Shown: positions 13,351-17,313 of the stretch, in pieces | How the letters are laid out: each line of letters starts with the position of its first letter | How positions within the stretch are numbered: position 1 is the first letter of the stretch | Notes under the pieces: generated by a model | Databases searched by the model: none | What the model saw: the letters and a program-made list of their open reading frames with translations, nothing else | Told to the model about the DNA's origin: nothing | Program-made: the position numbers and the translations under genes | Origin: Methanocella sp. | Lineage (GTDB): Archaea > Halobacteriota > Methanocellia > Methanocellales > Methanocellaceae | Length of the DNA stretch: 17,313 nucleotides | Assembly: GCF_035506375.1 (NCBI RefSeq) | Contig: NZ_DATJPM010000014.1 | Location: forward strand, 1 to 17,313 | Reading direction: 5' to 3'

Positions 13351-14619
13351 CTACTGGCTCTCGAATGTGAGAAGGTTATCCTCGGCCTTACAGAGCCGTG
13401 AAGCGAGGCTTCTGGCACGTTCCCGGGCCTCCGGGCCTTCCGCCCACACTCTGAGCATAGGCTTCGAGCCCTGTGCACGGACCGGCTGTGCATATCTGAT
13501 GCCGTCCACGTCGAGCAACGCGCTCATCAATTCGTCGGCCAGGCTGCCGGTATGCTTCTGGATCGGGCCGACGATACGCGGCACGGTCCGGCCGCAGGAC
13601 TCGCACTCGCCATAGACTATGCCGCCTTCGGCAATGTCGCCCGTCCGGTAACGGAGCAGCGCCGTTCCTCTCCCGTCGATGCTCGTGAAAACAAGCTCTC
13701 CGCGCTCGCCCGGGCCCACCGGCTCCCCGGTCTTCACGTCTACGCACTCCCAGATGTGGACATCAGGATAGGTGTGGTAGCCCGTCCCGCCGGGGCAGCC
13801 GGGAAAAGACTGCCGGCACTCGGGGACGGCATAGGAATCGACAAGCACCGGGGAGGCGCCGGCTTTCTCAAGCATGCCCTGGAGCTTCGAGCGCAGCGGG
13901 CCGTCAAGCGTGGACCCCGATAAAAGGGCGATGCGCAGGCTGCTAAATTCAGCCTCGGACGCTTTCGCGACAAAGCAAAGGTAATGGGGGTCGCAGGCCA
14001 CCACCGTCGGGTTCAGCCGCTTTGCCGCAAGAAGCCCTTCCCGGGGTCCGGCCTGGCCGGCGCTTATCGAGAAGATGCGCAGCATCATGGCCATGTAATG
14101 GGAATGCCAGAAGTCGATGCTCTGGCCGTACGGATGAGCGTTCAGGCAGCGGTCCACTTGCATGAGGCCCGCGCAGGCTGCCGCCCGCCCGCAGAGCTCC
14201 TTAAAGATGCCCATGTCGAACTTCGAGAGGTAGATGGGCACGCCGTTGGCCGTATCGAAGGTTGTGACGGGGTAATATTCGTCGATCTGCCGGATACGGG
14301 AGTTGCCCACAAGCGTATCGTAGAACAGGTACTGGAATCGGGAGGCCATCAGGCGAGGCCCGGTATACGCTTTTTCCACGGGCGTCAGGATAAATGATTC
14401 GGGGTTGGAGGCCAGGTCCTCGTGTGTCGTGAACGGGAGCCGCCGCAGGTCATCACAACTTTCGATGTCCCATGGATCGATGTGGGACTGCCGGAGCATC
14501 TTGCTATAGAACGGTTGATGGCGGAACATCCGGACCATCGCGCGAAGCTTTCGGGCCTGAAGGTCGCCGATGCTTTTCCAGTCCAGCTTTTCCATGTCGG
14601 GATTCCAGTACTGTGCCAT
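13351..14619 (-). CDS. PaaK/coenzyme F390 synthetase-like adenylate-forming protein, degenerate
   Basis: This 422-aa protein has the overall plan of phenylacetate-CoA ligase and the related coenzyme F390 synthetases of methanogens. It begins QYWNPDMEKLDW, continues with FYSKML and DLRRLPFTTHEDL, and later has GELVFTSIDGRGTALLRYRTGDI (307-329) with the YRTGD motif, followed by CESCGRTVPRIVGPI (339-353), the usual Cys pair and CGR segment. The nucleotide-binding loop, normally SSGTTGxP, is here TTFDTANGVP (119-128), and the usual YGxTE is SYAVPE (262-267). Activity as a ligase is therefore doubtful. The ATG at 14619 matches the family's N-terminus. A TATA-like tract (14641-14655) about 28 nt upstream fits a leaderless transcript. 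The gene is divergent from hisC. Confidence 0.85.
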   Translation of the reverse strand: MAQYWNPDMEKLDWKSIGDLQARKLRAMVRMFRHQPFYSKMLRQSHIDPWDIESCDDLRRLPFTTHEDLASNPESFILTPVEKAYTGPRLMASRFQYLFYDTLVGNSRIRQIDEYYPVTTFDTANGVPIYLSKFDMGIFKELCGRAAACAGLMQVDRCLNAHPYGQSIDFWHSHYMAMMLRIFSISAGQAGPREGLLAAKRLNPTVVACDPHYLCFVAKASEAEFSSLRIALLSGSTLDGPLRSKLQGMLEKAGASPVLVDSYAVPECRQSFPGCPGGTGYHTYPDVHIWECVDVKTGEPVGPGERGELVFTSIDGRGTALLRYRTGDIAEGGIVYGECESCGRTVPRIVGPIQKHTGSLADELMSALLDVDGIRYAQPVRAQGSKPMLRVWAEGPEARERARSLASRLCKAEDNLLTFESQ

Positions 14620-14640
14620 CCCGTATTTATAGGCGACCGG

Positions 14641-14690
14641 GGATTAAAAAGTAAACGGTCCCGCGGGCACATGATAAATGCTATAAGCAA
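14641..14690. promoter_or_regulatory. Divergent promoters of PaaK-like gene and hisC
   Basis: On the minus strand GTTTACTTTTTAATCC (14640-14655) lies about 28 nt before the PaaK-like start. On the plus strand CTATAAGC (14681-14688) lies about 35 nt before the hisC ATG. The gap between the two starts is 99 nt. Confidence 0.4.
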
Positions 14691-14718
14691 AGACGACTTC
14701 TCGAATAATTGTTTTTTT

Positions 14719-15804
14719 ATGGCGATCAGACCGAAACCCTCGATCGAGAGCATGAAGGAATACGTGGCGGGAAGGAACATCGAAGAGGTCGCCCGCTCTT
14801 ACGGTATCGCTCCACGGGACGTCATCAAGCTCGCATCCAACGAGAACTGCCTGGGCCCGAGCCCTAAGGCCATCGCCGCCGTCAAAAAGGCGGCCGGCAC
14901 CATTCATCTATACCCCAGCGTCGACGCGATCGAGCTGAAGGAAGCGCTCGCGGCGCACTATGGCCTGCCCGTCGGTAATATCGTCACAGGCCCCGGCATG
15001 GATGGTGTCCTGGAGACTCTGCTGCGAGTGTTCCTGGATAAAGGCGACGAGTCGGTCATACCCGTGCCGACGTTCTCCTATTACGAGAACGTGACCGGCT
15101 TCAGCAGCGCCAGCCCCGTATTCTCGATGCGGAAGCCCGACTACAGCATTGATGTCGAAGACATATTGGATAAGGTCAACGACCGCACGAAGTTCATATT
15201 TATCACCTCGCCGAACAACCCCACGGGCAATGTCACCCCCGTCGAGGACATCGAGCGGATCGCGAAAGCCGTTAAATGCCTCGTGTTCGTGGACGAGGCG
15301 TATATCGATTTCTCGGACCGCCCTGTGCTGGACCTGGTTAAAAAATTCGATAACGTCATCGTAGGCCGGACTATGTCCAAGGCCTGGGGCCTGGCCGGAT
15401 TGCGTATCGGCTATGCTTTTGTCCCGGAATGGGTCCTGAAGCAGTATATGAAAGCGGCAACGCCGTTCGCGATCAGCCGCGTCTCCATCGCCGCCGCTCT
15501 GGGGGCCCTGAGTGATACGGAGTACTATCGTAAGTCCATTGAAACGGTAAAGAAGGGCCGGAAATATTTAGCAGAGAGCCTGCCCTTTAAGGCCTTGCCG
15601 TCGGAGGCAAATTTCATACTCATGGACGTCGCGCCCCTCAAGTCGAAGTTCGTGGCCGATGAATGCATGAAGAGGGGGGTCATCCTGCGTGACTGTTCCC
15701 CATTCCGCGGCATGGGTGATACTTTTGTCCGTATCACGGTGGGCACGCCTGCGGAGAACAAGCGCCTCGTGAATGCTCTCAAAGATATTCGCGGTGGCGC
15801 ATGA
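14719..15804 (+). CDS. hisC: Histidinol-phosphate aminotransferase
   Basis: This 361-aa fold-type I PLP aminotransferase converts imidazole acetol phosphate and glutamate to histidinol phosphate in histidine synthesis. The motifs are complete: SNENCLGPSPKA (40-51), LYPSVDAIELKEALA, SPNNPTG (164-170), VDEAYIDF (191-198, Asp192 and Tyr195 near PLP), TMSKAWGLAGLRIGY with Schiff-base Lys221 and Arg229, and the C-terminal FVRITVG (Arg338). The ATG at 14719 starts the conserved region; an in-frame ATG at 14671 would add 16 residues. Its stop overlaps the next gene's start (ATGA), so it is the first gene of a three-gene operon with the AK6-like kinase and CDP-alcohol transferase. The other his genes are not in the window. 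A related aromatic aminotransferase is possible but less likely. Confidence 0.92.
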   Translation: MAIRPKPSIESMKEYVAGRNIEEVARSYGIAPRDVIKLASNENCLGPSPKAIAAVKKAAGTIHLYPSVDAIELKEALAAHYGLPVGNIVTGPGMDGVLETLLRVFLDKGDESVIPVPTFSYYENVTGFSSASPVFSMRKPDYSIDVEDILDKVNDRTKFIFITSPNNPTGNVTPVEDIERIAKAVKCLVFVDEAYIDFSDRPVLDLVKKFDNVIVGRTMSKAWGLAGLRIGYAFVPEWVLKQYMKAATPFAISRVSIAAALGALSDTEYYRKSIETVKKGRKYLAESLPFKALPSEANFILMDVAPLKSKFVADECMKRGVILRDCSPFRGMGDTFVRITVGTPAENKRLVNALKDIRGGA

Positions 15805-16307
15805 AGATCGCGCTCACGGGCACCCCGGGCACCGGCAAGTCCACCATCGCCGACACGATCGATGAAGGCTTTCGTGTCGTCCACGTGAACGAGCTAATTA
15901 AAAATGGCTACAGCCTGGGCATGGACGAGGAGCGGGATTGCCTTATCGCCGATCTGCCCCGGCTTTCAAAGTACGTCAGGAGCCTGAAAGGGGATGTCAT
16001 CCTTGAAGGCCATACGTCGCATCTTCTGCCGGCGGACACGATCATCGTCCTCCGCGCCTCGCCCGCTGCCCTCCGGGAACGATTAAAAAACAGAGGCTGG
16101 AGCGAGGCAAAGATCAAAGAGAATATCGAGGCGGAGGCGCTCGACCTCATCCTCGTCGAAGCCCTGGACACGCATAAAAAGGTTTATGAAATCGATACGA
16201 CCAATATGAAACCAATGCAAGCCAGGGATGCGGTGAGGGAGGCCATTCGGGGCACAGATAAGTATACGCCGGGAGCCATCGACTTTAGCGAGGAGGCTTT
16301 CCTGTGA
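15801..16307 (+). CDS. AK6/Fap7-type adenylate kinase-like P-loop protein
   Basis: At 168 aa, with the P-loop GTPGTGKS at residues 7-14 right at the N-terminus, this belongs to the small archaeal AK6 (hCINAP/Fap7) family. These proteins have nucleoside-monophosphate kinase and ATPase activity, and in eukaryotes take part in small ribosomal subunit maturation. Further features are FRVVHVNELIKN (25-36), ILEGHTSHLL (67-76) and the LID-like RASPAALRERLKNRGWSEAKIKENIEAE (85-112), which agree with the family. The start is fixed by the ATGA overlap with hisC. The stop overlaps the GTG of the following gene. The link with hisC and a lipid enzyme is probably translational coupling in a housekeeping operon. 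Confidence 0.92.
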   Translation: MKIALTGTPGTGKSTIADTIDEGFRVVHVNELIKNGYSLGMDEERDCLIADLPRLSKYVRSLKGDVILEGHTSHLLPADTIIVLRASPAALRERLKNRGWSEAKIKENIEAEALDLILVEALDTHKKVYEIDTTNMKPMQARDAVREAIRGTDKYTPGAIDFSEEAFL

Positions 16308-16942
16308 CCATGGACTCGCTCCGCTCGACGGCCGTGCTCCTGCTCGACCCCTTCATTAATGTGTTTCAGTCCCTTAACGTTACGGCGAACGCTCTCACCG
16401 TAATATCGCTCGTCTTCGCAATCATTGCCGGCGTCTGCTATTACTTTTCATCGAATAACCCGTGGATGCTCTTTGCCGCCCTCGTCTTTGTCTTCCTGAA
16501 CGCCTTCATGGACGGCGCCGACGGCATGCTGGCCCGGAAGACGAACAGCGCCTCGAAGTATGGCGACTTTCTGGACCACGTGATCGACCGGTACTCCGAC
16601 GTCTTCATCATCGGTGGCGCGTGCCTCGGGGGATACGTTGATCCGGTGATGGGCATCATCATTCTAACGGGCGTGCTGCTGGCCAGCTACCTGGGCACGC
16701 AGGCCCAGGCGGTCGGCATCGGCCGGGCCTATGGAGGCATCATGGGAAGGGCGGACCGGCTCATCATCCTGGTGCTCGCCACCTCCCTGAATATCGCCTA
16801 TAGGCCGGCATTCGGGCTCTATGGCGTTAATTATAGCATCCTCGGATGGGCGCTCATCATCATCGGCATCGCCAGCCACATCACGGCCCTGCAGCGCATC
16901 TGGCACACGAGAAAGATGCTGCTCGAAGGCGAAAATAAATAA
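16304..16942 (+). CDS. CDP-alcohol phosphatidyltransferase, probable archaetidylinositol phosphate synthase
   Basis: This 212-aa integral membrane protein has the complete CDP-alcohol phosphotransferase signature: Asp70, Asp73-Gly74, Ala77-Arg78, Gly87, Asp91 and Asp95 (in DGADGMLAR and GDFLDHVIDRYSD). These residues bind the metal and CDP moiety. Several membrane helices surround the motif, with GYVDPVMGIIILTGVLLASYLGTQAQAVG and GIMGRADRL downstream. The likely reaction joins CDP-archaeol with an alcohol phosphate to make a phospholipid head group; inositol phosphate is favoured by the similarity I recall to methanogen proteins annotated that way, but glycerol phosphate cannot be excluded. 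I chose the GTG at 16304, because AGGAGG (16291-16296) lies 7 nt upstream; ATG at 16310 is the alternative. GTGA overlaps the AK6 stop. Confidence 0.9.
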   Translation: MTMDSLRSTAVLLLDPFINVFQSLNVTANALTVISLVFAIIAGVCYYFSSNNPWMLFAALVFVFLNAFMDGADGMLARKTNSASKYGDFLDHVIDRYSDVFIIGGACLGGYVDPVMGIIILTGVLLASYLGTQAQAVGIGRAYGGIMGRADRLIILVLATSLNIAYRPAFGLYGVNYSILGWALIIIGIASHITALQRIWHTRKMLLEGENK

Positions 16943-16960
16943 TTGTATTCAAGTTGATTC

Positions 16961-16985
16961 GCGGATTTGTCCGGTTTTTTATTTT
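16961..16985 (+). terminator. Terminator of the hisC operon
   Basis: CGGA-TTTG-TCCG (16962-16973) forms a short hairpin followed by TTTTTT and TTTT. It lies about 20 nt past the stop of the CDP-alcohol transferase. Confidence 0.6.
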
Positions 16986-17062
16986 CGACTCACGGTTGTA
17001 CGAACGTCGCTAACCATGTGAGGTACTTGATGACTTTAGTCTCGCCATATAATTTCATTCTG

Positions 17063-17115
17063 GCTTTAAGTGCTCGAAGGGCACGGAGGACACTATTTTC
17101 ACCACAGAGGCCAGT
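17063..17115. repeat. Partial copy of the palindromic element, left end
   Basis: The 30 nt at 17081-17110 (GCACGGAGGACACTATTTTC and following bases) match 1663-1692 at 29 of 30 positions, although the two lie 15 kb apart. The preceding CTTTAAG (17064-17070) resembles the end of the other copy (CTTTTTAAG). The rest of this copy is not obvious downstream, so it is probably truncated or decayed. Confidence 0.65.
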
Positions 17116-17313
17116 AGTTCCGTGTTTGTTTAATAGTCCTTTGCCCTATTTTCCACTTTCGTACTGCCCGTCGGTTTTTCAACACGAAAACACGAATTCT
17201 TTTATATCCCACGTAAGGGCACTAAAATCACTAAGGCCCATGCCTGGCGCTTAAAACACGAAACAACCTCCCGAATGGCACTAAAACACTAAAGGATTGA
17301 AACACGAGAACGG
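17116..17313. repeat. Degenerate short-unit repeats, no gene
   Basis: This AT-rich end region shows paired units such as ACACGAAAACACGAA (17171 onward), CACTAAAATCACTAAGG (17220-17236) and CACTAAAACACTAAAGG (17279-17295), with spacings of 8-9 nt. They resemble the 9-nt units of the elements elsewhere in the window in a decayed form. No coding frame there has credible composition. Confidence 0.45.

Noticed and set aside
17279..17313. Possible CRISPR repeat, because ATTGAAAC occurs at 17296-17303
   Set aside because: ATTGAAAC is a common 3' end of CRISPR repeats, but there is only one occurrence, no second repeat and no spacer. The surrounding CACTAAA units explain the stretch better. Sequence beyond the window would decide.

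Overview
The window looks like a piece of a methanogenic euryarchaeal chromosome, most likely close to Methanocella (Methanocellales). The evidence is an Alba chromatin protein, an RPA single-strand-binding operon with a COG3390-type partner, an archaetidylinositol-phosphate synthase-like CDP-alcohol transferase, an AK6-type kinase, PKD-repeat surface proteins, and TATA-like boxes 25-40 nt upstream of many starts. The order-level placement is inference. Coding regions are GC-rich and intergenic regions AT-rich.

Layout. 1-1588: two membrane proteins of unknown function. 1589-2208: no gene; it holds a 364-bp palindromic repeat element and a degenerate partial copy of its end. 2209-2943 (-): a lipoprotein with a sulfite-oxidase-like domain that lacks the molybdenum-binding Cys. 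3201-5026: RPA41-like protein and RPA-associated COG3390 protein, with an ATGA overlap. 5023-6438 (-): a two-PKD surface protein with one membrane anchor and a long Pro/Ala/Lys-rich tail, convergent with the RPA operon. 6619-7298: a hypothetical protein overlapped by a 58-aa membrane protein. 7295-8609 (-): a two-domain CbiX/chelatase-like protein and a small membrane protein upstream of it. 8670-10855: an ABC-2 permease (apparently with a non-AUG start) and a Wzt/TagH-type ATPase, forming a polysaccharide or polyol-phosphate exporter. 10857-11110: a second palindromic repeat element. 11169-11858: a metallo-beta-lactamase-fold hydrolase. 11859-12243: an AT-rich gap with one GC-rich stem-loop. 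12244-12666: hypothetical protein. 12667-12945 (-): Alba. 13105-13257 (-): a 50-aa zinc ribbon protein. 13351-14619 (-): a degenerate PaaK/F390-synthetase-like protein. 14719-16942: the tightly overlapping operon hisC, AK6-like kinase, CDP-alcohol transferase. 16943-17313: terminator and further repeat elements.

How the genes work together. Three functional groups are visible: DNA maintenance (RPA pair, Alba), cell-surface export and lipid synthesis (ABC exporter, CDP-alcohol transferase, PKD protein, lipoprotein), and metabolism (hisC, CbiX-like, PaaK-like, MBL-fold). No defence or mobile-element protein is visible. The most unusual content is the family of palindromic elements built from degenerate 9-nt units (core CAC-GGAGG or CAC-GGCGA), seen in at least four places, and the ABC-2 permease frame that has a strong Shine-Dalgarno sequence placed before an ATC codon and no ATG, GTG or TTG.
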